Assembly: GCA_022316685.1 (NCBI GenBank)
Contig: JAKJHU010000026.1
Location: forward strand, 1,302,001-1,366,000
DNA: 64,000 bases
DNA from: Progne subis subis
Lineage: Eukaryota > Chordata > Aves > Passeriformes > Hirundinidae
Reading direction: 5' to 3'
Shown here: one piece after another, positions 46,505-58,167 of the stretch
How the letters are laid out: the number at the start of each line of letters is the position of its first letter
Position numbering within the stretch: the first letter of the stretch is position 1
Notes under the pieces: model-generated
What the model was told of the DNA's origin: nothing
Seen by the model: the letters and a program-made list of their open reading frames with translations, nothing else
Databases searched by the model: none
Made by a program: the position numbers and the translations under genes

Positions 46505-48620
46505 GTAAGAACAGGCCTCCCTGCACAGATGTGCTGGCTATTTGTTACATGTTAAGGTAGAATCTGTAAGTACATAGACACAGATCATTCCTTCTTTATA
46601 AGCAGTGAACGTTTGTGTTTGAGCAGTGAAGTTATAACACACAATGGAGGAAAGTGAAGAGTGGTCAGGTACAGAGGTACTGTGATAAAGCAGCAAAATT
46701 GTTTTGACAAATGGCATTGTTCAACACAACCTCAGCACCTCTCAAATGTAAGTGTCCAAGCTTCTAGAACCTGGGATGTGTCTTTGAGTACTATCTTGGG
46801 TCTTGTAGGAAATTTCAGAGAATCGTGTAATAAAGATTTTAGCTCTCCATTCTGAAAGAAATAGCTCTCAGGATCTTCTGAATAGATTTAAAATCAGACA
46901 AAAAGTTCTGAGAAGTAACTTAGCCTGGCGTAATAATTTTCCATGGTTTTAAGAAGACACTTCTCATTTTTGGCACAAGCAGAATGGATCTAAATTTTTT
47001 TCTTTTTGTCAAATATCATCAGTAGGCTGTAAAAAAAAAATTGGATTTTAACTGGCACTGTGAGGAAGCTATTTACTTTCAGTTTCATGAGTTGCTGTTT
47101 GAACATAGGGGCAAAATTCTGAAGTACATTTTAGGTCCTTAACACATCCAGTAGGTGTTTAAATAACCTTGGGAGTCTGGGCCTGAATCCAGTTCCTGTT
47201 TGTTAGATCAATGAAGGAAGAACGCTGCCAGTCTTGTTACAAATTAACATTCTTGGCCGTCCAAGGATGAGAACTGAATTAAAATATGGTTGAAATGATC
47301 AGCTCTTGCAAGAGGGTTTTTCTGTAGAACTGGAAAGTGGCAAATTAAACTTCCCTAGACCATGCATCTTGCAGAAGTAATGGAAGGACTAGTAAGGCAG
47401 CTCTTGTGTATGGTGTAGCTGGAGGTAGGACCGCAGAAGACACGATTAGAGCAGGCACATTTTCTTCTTTTGCAGCTCAGATCTGTTTCCCAAAGTTTAA
47501 AAAAATTAAAATCAGTATGAACTTTCTGAAAAGGGTAAAGCAAATGCTGGTGAACTTGGTAATTAAGTTACATAACATTTTATATGGTTTTGACCATTAG
47601 GTTTGGTTCACAGCATGGGGAATTGCTGCCTTATGAAGCACCTTCTTGTTGTTCTTCACTGCTCTGCATATGAAGTAGAGCAGAAAGACACACAGGATGA
47701 CAGTAGGTGTGATTGACATGAGATGACTTTTGGAATGTAATAATTTTGAATGGCCTTCCAGGCAATTCTTGGAGTTGCATTCTAAAGGTTAAATTCTTCT
47801 ATAAGCCTGTCCTCATATTGGTCACTGTTGTACTCTTTTCTTCAAATTGGATGACTTTTTTATTTTTGTCCCTTCTTTTAGGCTGTTCAGATGCTATCAA
47901 CAGTAGGAAGCACTTGAGCGATGCAGCATAATCCTTCCTGCTCTGTGTTTGCTATTAGTCTTTTCCTGTTAATCTCTCCTTTGCCTTCAGTTGTCAAATG
48001 CATTAATTGCAAGGTTTTTTTTTTTCTCAGCCTGCAAAATGTTTTCTTAAAGCTTACAAGGAGGAGCTTCAATTTGGGGCAAATTAAGCTATCTGAACAT
48101 TTGAAAGTGTAAAAACCAGCTGCATTTTTTTTCTGTAGCATAGCTCCCCCACCCCTGAAGGGGTTCTCTGCCATGGAATAGGAAAATATAAATTCCATAT
48201 GATTGGTCCCTGATTTTGATTTAAGCAGCGTTCAGATTATCTGGGTTTTATTTGGTTAAATGGCAAAACCCTTTCATATAGATTAGGGGAAAAGTTTAAA
48301 CATGACATAAGAAATTACATGAACTGATTGAATTTTGGCAGGCCTTGTTTTTCATTAGCTTTCAACTGGAAAAATGTTGAGCAGTCTTAACTTCTGCAAG
48401 TGTGTACAACTTCTCCCTGACCACTCTCCACATACGTTCTGTGCTTAGCAAGCTGCTGTTTGTTCACTCTTCCTGTCAGTGTAACTCTTCAGTAATCAAC
48501 ATGGATTTAAGGTCTCTTGTATGAATAATCCAACACCTGAAGTGAAATTTAACTTTCAACCTACCTACAACCATGTGAAGTGATTCATTTGGATGGAATA
48601 GAGGAAGGGAGAAAGACAAC

Positions 48621-48671
48621 TTTATTTATTTATTTATTTACTTACTTAATTACTTACTTACTTATTTATTG
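48621..48671 (+). repeat. Tetranucleotide microsatellite (TTTA)n/(CTTA)n
   Basis: About 50 bases of TTTA units turning into CTTA units with one AATTA interruption, ending in TTTATT. Confidence 0.92.
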
Positions 48672-49882
48672 CAGGAGATTTTGAAGTCTTTTCGTTGTGG
48701 CCCTAATTGGAACTTAATAGATCTTTCTTTCTAGTCAATTTTCTTAGGCTCACTTGAGGTAGGGAAGAACTGTTCAAAGAATAAATGCTCCCCAAGCAGC
48801 TAAATACAACCTCATGTGCTTGCTCACAGCTTAACTCTGATAATTGATGTTGCAGCTGCTTTTCCCAACACATTGTGGTTGCAGGGCACATGCTCCCCTC
48901 TACAGCAGGTGCTACCCGCTGTCAATAGCTGGGTCTCTCATGTCCCCTTCCTTCCCAAGCAGAAGTTTGTTTCCAAGAGGTGGAGGGCAACTTCTGCAGC
49001 TGCTTATGCCAAACTTGGCTGCGAGAGTGACGGCCTTTGGGTGAGATGCCAAAATTTTGATCAGGTCTTCCAGTCTGAGGCAAGCCACCTGGATGTAAAC
49101 CATTGTGAAAGCTACTTATTTCCTTTCATGAACAACAGTTAGTTACATCAAGGACAAAGATAATTTGCTGAGGTTTTTTTTTTTTTTGTAAGCAGCTTTG
49201 TGCCATTTTTAGAATATTGGTTTTCAGTAAGAACACAAAATAGTTGAAAGTGTAAACCGAATGTTATAAAACAAAAAGGTAAAGAATACATCCAGAGAGG
49301 AGAATTAACTTTACTTTCACCAGTTTCATTAGCAAATGGTATATTTAGGAATCTTGTGTATTCATGTGGTTGCACTTCAAGGTAACAAGAATAAGTTCAT
49401 GCAAGTCTTAAGCTTAATACACAGAGTAGTTCTCGCTGCAATAAATCTGCCCCAGAGAAAAGCTGGATAGGTGTAGTGCTGGGCATTAAAGAGGGAGACA
49501 TGTTTGGTTACCATGGATTAACACACAGGTTGATGTGGCTAAAAGAGCTACTGACTGAAGGATAGTTCACAGGTGCAGCCATAAGTATGTGACTTCCTGT
49601 TAGTGAATTTGAGAAGCTGTGTGTGGATAAAGTCAAGGCTCTCTCTTTATAGGGCAAGTAGATCCCATGTTCCATAACTGTAGGGAAAAAACCAAAATCT
49701 CAGTGATTTTGCCCTCTGAAGATGAGGATAGATTTTCAGTGCAATTTTAAAGGCCTGCTTTCAGCAACAGTAAATTGCTGTTGTCAAGTCCTGAGATTTA
49801 TTTGGGTTAAGCAATACTCTGTTTCAGCTTGACGTTCCTATTTGGGTGACTAAACCAATGCTTCACTTCTCAAAACAAGTTT

Positions 49883-50446
49883 TTAGTACCTTTTAAGGTA
49901 GAGACTTTCAAATAATGCATCATAGGAGTTACAAGTACAAAAATAATGTGTTGAGTTTTTAAACTGCAAGAATAAAATACCCATGATTATACAATTAGTC
50001 TGTCTTGCATGCAAGCGTGGAAAAGACTGATTATGTGTCTGTCCACTCTTTTTCCTGCCATTTTCTATACATCTACTGAGACGCAAGGAAGACAAGAAGC
50101 CATGTGAAATATGGATGAGGAGGAGAATGCTGTCTGCTTGAACATTTTCTGCTCCTTTTTCTGGATCAGACTGCCTTGCTTTCATTACTATGTTTTGTTT
50201 TACTGTGCCTCTCCCTGCACTGTGGAGGGTTAAAATGCTTGAAGAGTGATGCAGGCAAAACGAAACTTTGTTTGGAGAAAGCTGACACATGCTACTATTA
50301 AAGGATGTGCTGTGACTGCTTCTTGTCTCAGTGGTGATAGGTCCATGAGTAGAAGTTACATTTACTAACTGTAATCCAAAAAATCCTGTCTCAATTGTAG
50401 GCGTATTGCTAAGTTGATTAATGTTCTCAGAACAGGCTGTTTGCAT
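49883..50446 (-). other. Unrecognised antisense open frame, 187 codons
   Basis: An ATG on the minus strand at 50446 opens 187 codons. Another minus-strand frame of 102 codons (50673-50365) overlaps its start by 82 bases in a different phase. The product is Ser/Thr/His-rich with a scattering of Cys and no motif, signal peptide or repeat I recognise. The ORF is long for DNA this AT-rich but lies inside a TRIO intron with no splice or promoter signal. It could be chance, the exon of an antisense transcript, or a decayed retrocopy. It is not asserted to be a gene. Confidence 0.2.
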
Positions 50447-53400
50447 ACACTAAACCATTTTATCAAGGTAGTAATCAAATCCTGAATGCTATCCAAAAAG
50501 TGAGTGTCAGAGATGAGCACTGGTGAGAGCTTTGGGATGTTAAAAGTATGAGCACAACAGTTGAATATCCCTAGGTTTGCAGAGTTAAAAGTTAAGAAGA
50601 TGTCTCGCTCAAATCCAGCCACAGGGACTGGTACAAATGAAAACATGAAGAAAGTCAGGTGAGGTAAAATCACCTTAGCCTAAAGCTAGTGTAATTTTTT
50701 CCTCCTCCTTTTTACCACTGACATATTTCACCCTTGAGATGCTTTTTACTTTAAATATGTGTTTTTGTAACCATGCAGATTTGTCTCGTGAGATAGACTT
50801 AAGCACCATGTGAATTCCAGACTGCCCTTAGTTCTCAGGATTTGGGCAAATGAGAGTAAGACCACAGGTGTACATCCCTAAGAGAATCTTATGGTGCCGA
50901 AGCACTTAATGCTTAGGCACAATATCTGGATGCCACCAGCCTGAGAGTCGACTGAAAAGGTAAAATGAGTTCAGGCTATTTTCAGCTTCTGAGGAGCACT
51001 CCAAAGTCAGCAAGACTAAATAGAGCAGGCTAAATGTGCAATCCTTAAGAGGGAAGAAGCAAACAACCGGATTGTAAAAAGCAGTCAGTTACTGAGGTGT
51101 TAATACAGCAACAAGTATGTTCATGTCAGTGAATCAAAAACTAAAGGAACAGACAGTGTTACTGAAAAGGAGCAAATGTTATTTCACTCTTGGTACTTAC
51201 TGGGGTGGCTGAACTTCAGATTTGTAAAGAAAATGCTCTGATTCAGTTGGTCCTACTTGAGAACTAGGTCCACTTCAGAGCCCCATACTTTGTATTGTAA
51301 TGGGAAACATATACGTGAGAGTGATGTGGCTGTAAGGAGAGTTTGAAGGCTTGGGCATTTACTATGATTAAGTAAATGTGAGTGAAAAGTAAAGGAGGAA
51401 AGAAGGTAATGTTGGTTTTGGACTATATAGTCTTGCAGCAGATTTCCTCAGGTCCACTGTGAAAAAATGTAGGAAAGAGATCGGATATTCGAAGAAAATT
51501 GGAGTGAAATTATAATGCGCATGTTCCAGTGCTGATAGCAGTGGTTAAATGATTACCTGAGAATATTTAGAGGATCCTTGCAATAGAAGAGATCCATGCA
51601 GAAGAACACATTAAACACTTCCCTTAATTGCAGCTTGGATGTTGCCAAGTTTATATTTTTTCGAGGGAATAGGTAAGGTTTTACTTTTAGTTGTCCTGCG
51701 GCCCTCATCATTGAAGTTTGTATTCTCAAACTGACAGTTTTACTGTTGCTTCAAAAATGAGACTAGAACAAACGTTAGAGGATATGTAAATCATTAAGTA
51801 ACGCAGGTATTAATTAATACATTAATACTGCACTGTAGCCATTTTGTGTGAGGTGGCAGATGATTTGAAAATTCCATCACTAAATTGATTCTATCACAGT
51901 AAAATAGTTCGAACTCACTACAGTCTATATAGAGGGGCCACTTCTGATGCTTAAGGACCATGTCACTGAGTTTGATGGCATTTAAAACTGAATGTGTAAT
52001 AGTCTCTGTCAGAAAACTGCTGTTGGAAATCTTGGAGCTAAACAAACATTTTCTAAATGGATCTGGGAAAAATCAGGAAATAAAATGGAACCTTCAGGTC
52101 ACCTGCCAGCTTTATTTTGTGGAAGTGTGATAGAAGTTCAGTTAAGCTGGTACACTGTCACCTGTATTTTTCCCATATATTTGCCTTTCAGGCACACACC
52201 ACAGAATGACACAGCACAGTTAGGCTACTAATCTGTATTACTTTGCTGAGCAATAGCTTTTTGTGTTTGTATACTTTCTTTAGAGGAAAAATCTGCAATG
52301 AGGAACCTTCCAGATACTGTAAGGTGTCCTTTCAGCTTCTGGCTAAAAAGCATTTTGAGAGAAAACAATCATGCTAAGTACATTTGTATCCTTACTAAAC
52401 ACTGTAATGCAGTGACTTGAATTGTTACCTTTTCAATCTTGTTACAATAGTCACATGTGTGACAATGAAAGAAATGCAGTATCACATTGCCCTTTCACCT
52501 TTGAGACAGCTGATACACATTTAAAAGATGCAGGTGCTTTGTGCAGATTCACATGGTGTAAATGAGGTCGCTAAATAAGTGACACTTTATCAGTTATTAC
52601 CTCCTAGGTTACCATTAAATAAGACCAGGTTGTAAATGCATACCATGAATTAGATATCAGTCTCTGGTAAATGAGCAAGAGCTCACTTGTAACAGTGTTT
52701 CTCATCTCTCAAGCAGTGCGGAAAATACGCAGTTTTCTTATAATAATGACATTGGAATTGCCTGTCCTTGTAGGAAACTGAACAAAATTTGTTGATCCTT
52801 CAAGGGTCAATTAAAGACAGCCTAACTGTAATGAGTTGCTATTAGAGGTTCTTTCCCTTCTTAACTAAATCTATCTCATTTGGGTCATTACATTCTGAAA
52901 TACTGACACTTAAAACTTTGGTAGATATATCACTCAGTGAGGTAAAAGGTTTAGATTATTGTAAGTTGTTTTTTAGTTGTCTGTTTTTTTGAGGAAAGGA
53001 ATCTGGTGTATATAGCTTGGAAAGTGTTCAACTGTCAGCATTTTAATTCATATTCATATTGCTACAGGCTGTATTCTTCCAGACGTGTGAAGCCTGATTG
53101 CCATGGGAAAATGAATACACGTTAACCGCAGCTCAGTTTTAATTTGTTTTACTTCATGTTTATAGTGCCATGTCCTTCATTTTTAACTGCTGTTCCAGAA
53201 TTTCCAAGATTGCTTTATTATTATGTTACAGGAAGAGTTCAAATGGCAGTCTACTATAGCCCTTATTCTTTTCTCTTTTGGCACTTGTTTCTTCTCACGA
53301 CTGTAAAGACCATCTAAGGGCTTCCTCTATTCATTTAGCAGTCTTGCTATTTATGCTATATATACTTCTAATAGGCCTAAATGCTTTCCAGTCTTTTAAA

Positions 53401-53639
53401 ATTTGTTGGAAATAGTGGATTTTTACTCTGCCGGTTGTTTGGCTGTGCTTAAAAAGCAGAGCATAGATGTGTGGGATAACCTAAAAAAGTAAGAGGTAGT
53501 ATTGTGCAGAAAGGAAAAACAGCCAGCATGATGCTGGTGTGCTCCTTGTATTGAGTGGACCAGCTGGGCTTGTAGGCTGTGTCAGGTATGCTCCTGCTTG
53601 CATACATGCATGCAGTTTACAGTCAGTAGGGACCTGTCC

Positions 53640-53807
53640 TAAATGCCACTCATCTGAGTGTGGACAGTGAAGCCTGGAGGAGCTGCAATACTTGCTCCAG
53701 CCAGTCTGGGCAATTGCTGGGTGCTAGCAGGTCATGGTTCCACCTGAACTCAATGTCTGGTGGTTGGACTAGATAATCTCCAACCTCAACAATCCTGTGA
53801 TTCTAAG
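53640..53807 (+). mobile_element. CR1 LINE 3'-end fragment
   Basis: The stretch reaches GGTGGTTGGACTAGATAATC, TCCAACCTCAACAATCC and TGTGATTCTAAG, matching the CR1 3' terminus (GGTTGGACTnGATGATC...TCCAACC...ATTCTATG) as I know it. The left limit is uncertain; no ORF2 sequence is recognisable. Confidence 0.7.
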
Positions 53808-54596
53808 AACTTCATTCTAGGGATATAGGAGTCTGTCCAGCTGAAGAAAGTATCAACTCTGTGTTATATGCACGTAGCTCTGAAAGAGCTACTCAGAAAG
53901 TTTTTAGTGGCGGAGTTGTTCCTGTTTTTCTTTGCAGGAATCAGAAACTCTTGATTGAAAATTAGACTAAGAGCCATCAGTGACTAATGCCAGTATGCTA
54001 GAGTGTGCTTCTGATCTTGGACTTTATTTGTCTAATTTTCAGCGCTAGTTCTGAGGCAGCGTAGCGGCAAGAAAATAAAATGTAAAAATTTAGCAAGTCA
54101 AACTTCTTGTAGCTCAGAGTTCTTTATTTTGTTTCTTTAAGAGTTTCAGAAGTTTATGTAAAGGTTCACAGGTGTTGCACACATGCATACTGTTGATACA
54201 TCAAGAGCTTAGTAATCATACTTCAGTTTTCCTGTACTGTGTGTGTCTGAATGTCTTGTTGATTTGAATATCTGTAAGCATTTTTACTGAGGTTGTTGTA
54301 AAATATGGTTACTTCTTCCTCTTTATTGTAATAATATGTCTTCATGTAATATAAATTGGCTTTAGCTTATTGTTAACATGAGTTTTAGACTGATTGTTTC
54401 AAGTCATCATTCTCTCTTGTCAATTATGGATAGACTGCTACATTATACACCTAGGTTCCAAAATTTGGCATGCATAAACTTGCAAATAAAACCAGACTAT
54501 TGATCAGTACTGTAATAAAATAGAATTTTTTAGGAATGTACTTGTTTATTTAGTTGGTCTGCTGACTTGCACTAATTTTTCCCTCCTTCTCCACAG

Positions 54597-54788
54597 AATG
54601 TGTATGTAAACATAACACGCATCATGTCAGTAGCAAACCGCCTGATCGAGTCTGGCCATTACGCTTCACAGCAAATCAAACAGATTGCCAGTCAGTTGGA
54701 ACAGGAATGGAAGGCATTTGCTGCAGCCTTGGATGAACGTAGCACGTTACTGGACATGTCCTCCATCTTCCATCAAAAAGCCGAACAG
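54597..54788 (+). CDS. TRIO: TRIO exon 7: spectrin repeat 2 end and start of repeat 3
   Basis: The acceptor is CTCCACAG|AATGTG and the donor CAG|GTTAGT. It has 64 whole codons, phase 0 in and out: NVYVNITRIMSVANRLIESG, HYASQQIKQIASQLEQEWKA, FAAALDERSTLLDMSSIFHQ and KAEQ. These are helices B-C of repeat 2; FHQKAEQ opens repeat 3. From memory human TRIO has NINRIMSVANRLVESG and ends KAEK, so N-to-T, V-to-I and K-to-Q differences are visible; they are conservative and do not suggest a pseudogene. The donor GTTAGT is slightly weak at +3 and read-through adds 32 codons. Confidence 0.97.
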
Positions 54789-57700
54789 GTTAGTGAATGG
54801 GGAGGGCATCAGCAAAAGTTTGTGTGCTGGAATGGGGACTTGTGCAGTTTGCTTTTGCTTTGGACAAAAGTGAAAGAAAATGATTGAAAATGTTTTAAAG
54901 AAAGCCAGAATATTTATTTCTGCCAGTTTCGATACTCAAACAAAATTTCATTCTCCTCAGTTTAGCCCACTGGCCTTAAATTCTCCACAAAATGCTTTGC
55001 CCACATCAGTGCAAGATAAAACACCCAAATTAGCTATATAAATCAAAATTAATTGGACTGAAATGCTTAAGTATATAAGGCTTCTAAGTATCGATACAAT
55101 GCCTTTCCTACATCTAGAAGCTGTCACTTCATCTGTTGTCCTCACCACTTAACTCCTATCGGTCCTCAGGTGTCAAGATTTAACTCATAATAACTGCTTC
55201 TAGAAAACATAAGTTGAACTGGCCTGAAAGTTGAGAAGTTAATTAACTGCCTTCTGAATCCAAACTTGTGATGGGAGATGTTTACTTAGTATTCCATAGG
55301 AGATTCCTCCTATGCTAAAAAAACATTTTAGCTTTAGGCCTATACCAATTATTTTAATTAAGTCATTAACCATGTCTAACTGCCAGAGAAGACGTATATG
55401 TAGGGGAAATAGGAATAAATATCCCCAAGTTAATAATCCTAATGGTGAAAGCATGTTTTGCCCTCAAGGGAGTTCAGTTCTGAAGGAGTTGCTGTGTGTG
55501 CAGTCGAGTCACCTGCTGATCTTGTAGACTGTCTGCTCTGCACATCCCTTGTGTGTTTGGAGAGCAGAGGTTCTTGGATGGGTATGGCTGATTTGCTGTG
55601 TGTAGATACTTTTCTTTTCTTTCTTTTACTCAATTTTGCCTTGCTAAATTATATCCAAGGACAGGTCTCATGTCTGATATAACTTTAATTTGAAATGAAT
55701 GAAGGAAGCATGTGGGAGCTGAAAACTTCAGAAATAGAGAAAGGTGGTGCAGTTGATTTTAAGACATTTTTTCCCTGATTTCTGCTACATGGATATTTAA
55801 CTTGATAAATATCTAGACATTAGAAATGAGAATGTATTAAGATGCAAATACACATTACTTCTAATTATGTTAGTGGTGACATTGGTTAAATATCCTTAGA
55901 CTAAGATAAATTATATAAAATGATGCCACTATAATAAGTCCTTTTAGCAGGTTTTACAGAAAAGTTACATAAAAATGAGGTGAAGGAATTGTTTTCTGAT
56001 AGAAAAGTCAACAGTCAGCTTGAAGTTTTGATAGACACATTTCGGTACCTTGTCAATATTGATGCTTTTCTAATTACTTGGGTCATTTTGGGTTTGCATT
56101 TAAGCACTGAGCCGTACATGCAGGAGAGAGATGAATAAAATGAGAACAGGTAGGTATAGCTTGGCTCAGATGCTGTCATTTTTCATAACAAAAATAATAA
56201 ATTATATTCATTGGAAGTCAAGGGACTAAATTTTGTGTGTGATTGTGCGCTGGGCAACTATAGCAAAGGTCAGAGTTAGTTACCTTCTTTACTACTGAAT
56301 GTAAGTGTAAACAGGAGGAAGGATAAAAATGAGAGAAAACAGTGCAGCATCTGCTGGGATTAATTTACTTTTAATTGCTCCTTCTGCAGTTTTCATTTTA
56401 TGATTAGCTGTGATGGATGGCCCTAGTACAATACCTGCCTGTGATATATTAGCTGTTTCATTAACAGTGGAGAGCAAGTTCAAGGAAAGAGGGTTTGGAA
56501 TGTGAGGAATGACCCCTTTAGAGACTGGTGATGCTTGACCTACATAAAAAGATTAAAAAGTAAGCAGCCCAAGAAAAAACACACCCTTTCTTGAGTGCAT
56601 GTGTTCTCTTACAAGTGACAGGTAAGTGTCGCTGCCTACTGTCAGGCACAGTGAGGACTGCACCAGCTATCAGTGCCTGCTCACTGGTGCTTCTGTTAAC
56701 GTTCAGTGCTTAACATTAGAGATTGTTTAAATTGGCCCTTAATGAGAATTAAATGAGTATTTTACAGCTAAGTACTCCACCATCCTTCTGCCCAACTATC
56801 AAACAATAGAAGAGTACCAGAAGTGATCTATGAATTCATTTTTCCTCAAAAGACTACGTGTACTCCAAGAATTAAAATATGTATGATGCGACAAATAGCT
56901 TGGTGTCATAACTTTTGAGTCTTGAACTTGACATGAATAGAGAAAATTTACTTTACAGAGCTGACATATGGCCGTACTAGGTTTAGCAACTATGAAAACT
57001 CCTAGAAAAACAAATTCCTTTTTCCTCTTTCCCTTCCTAGCACAACAGAGCTATAAAATTCATGCCCCCTAGCTGTGAAAAAATAAGTCGGCAGAACTTC
57101 TGCTATGCAGAAGTGTGATGGCAGTTTCCTGTCTGTCAAGACAGCTTAAACTTCAGAGATAAGTTAAATTGTCTGCAGAAGAGATTTCTGTTGGAGTATC
57201 CTCAATTTCACCTGAGAGGCTTGACTTGAGCAGCTATGCTGGCGTAGCTGTGTGCTCAAAGGTCAATGCTAGTCCTGAGAGACCTCCGCTTAAGTTGTAA
57301 ATCCCTTACATGCTTCCTGCTGTAGTAGCTTGCCAAATGGATTTAGTGCTTCTCTGCATGTAGAAGTTAGTTCTTTGGGGACTGAGGTGTGAATTCGCTT
57401 CTTTGATAACCTCCTCCCAGCAAAAGACAATTATGGAGTGTTTGAGTGAATGGTTCACCAGTAATTCTTTGTGTGCATGTGCAAAGTAACATGGCTTTCT
57501 CTGAAGAGTAAAAAGAGGTGAAGTGATAAATTTCATGATACCATGCATATCTATATGCACAAGAAGCTGATAGGTAAAAACCAAGAATCTGAACTTGAAA
57601 GCTGTAGCATGTGTGGTACTTCCTTGTGTAAACAAGACCTTAATTGGCTTTCATGTTTCTGAAATGGTAGATGCAGGTTAAAGGAAACTTTTTCTTAGCT

Positions 57701-58035
57701 GCAAAATCAAGAAAAGGAGCAAGAGTAAACTTGAAGCATCAATATTGCCAACAGTTAAATTGGTTCTAAGGACTGCCAACCTACAGCTGAGCCTGCCTGT
57801 AGCTCAAAGAGTTTCAGATACCTAAAAGCACAAGTATAGTCAGACTTGAGTATTTCTTTCTATTCTGATCTAAACTTCTGGTCCTTTAAGAGAGAAATAC
57901 TGTAAAGGCTTTTTGCTTAAAAAGGATCTTTTCAGTGTCTGTCACACAGATGAGCATCCTTTTGTATATTACCGTCATGCATGTGCTTAATGGTAGAACC
58001 TAAAATCAAAGCTGAATGTTTCTTCTCTGTTGCAG
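54789..58035 (+). other. TRIO: TRIO intron 7 (3.2 kb)
   Basis: No repeats of note and no other gene. A short stretch at 56643-56686 can fold into two mutually exclusive 7-bp stems. The acceptor is TTCTCTGTTGCAG. Confidence 0.93.
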
Positions 58036-58167
58036 TACATGAGCAATGTTGACTCATGGTGTAAAGCTTGTGGTGAGGTGGAGCTTCCCTCAGAACTGCA
58101 AGATTTGGAGGATGCTATCCATCATCATCAAGGGATATATGAGCACATTACCTTGGCTTACTCAGAG
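58036..58167 (+). CDS. TRIO: TRIO exon 8: spectrin repeat 3, first part
   Basis: The acceptor is TGTTGCAG|TACATG and the donor GAG|GTCAGT. It has 44 whole codons, phase 0 in and out: YMSNVDSWCKACGEVELPSE, LQDLEDAIHHHQGIYEHITL and AYSE. It forms helices A-B of repeat 3 with the characteristic W of a spectrin helix A. TRIO is clear from YMSNVDSWCKACGEV and IYEHITLAYSE (kalirin has FLSGVDAWCKMCSEG and LYEQVTQAYTE). In-frame skipping is possible. Confidence 0.97.

Larger units (their letters stand above)
46505..54596 (+). other. TRIO: TRIO intron 6 (8.1 kb)
   Basis: The largest intron here. It contains a tetranucleotide microsatellite (48621-48671), a CR1 3' end (about 53640-53807), a T run (about 49175-49188) and an unexplained antisense ORF pair (49883-50673). 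The rest shows nothing recognisable. The acceptor tract is CCCTCCTTCTCCACAG. Confidence 0.93.

Noticed and set aside
54789..54887. In-frame extension of exon 7 beyond 54788
   Set aside because: GTTAGT is an adequate donor and exon 8 continues the family sequence without a gap; the extension has no spectrin-like pattern.
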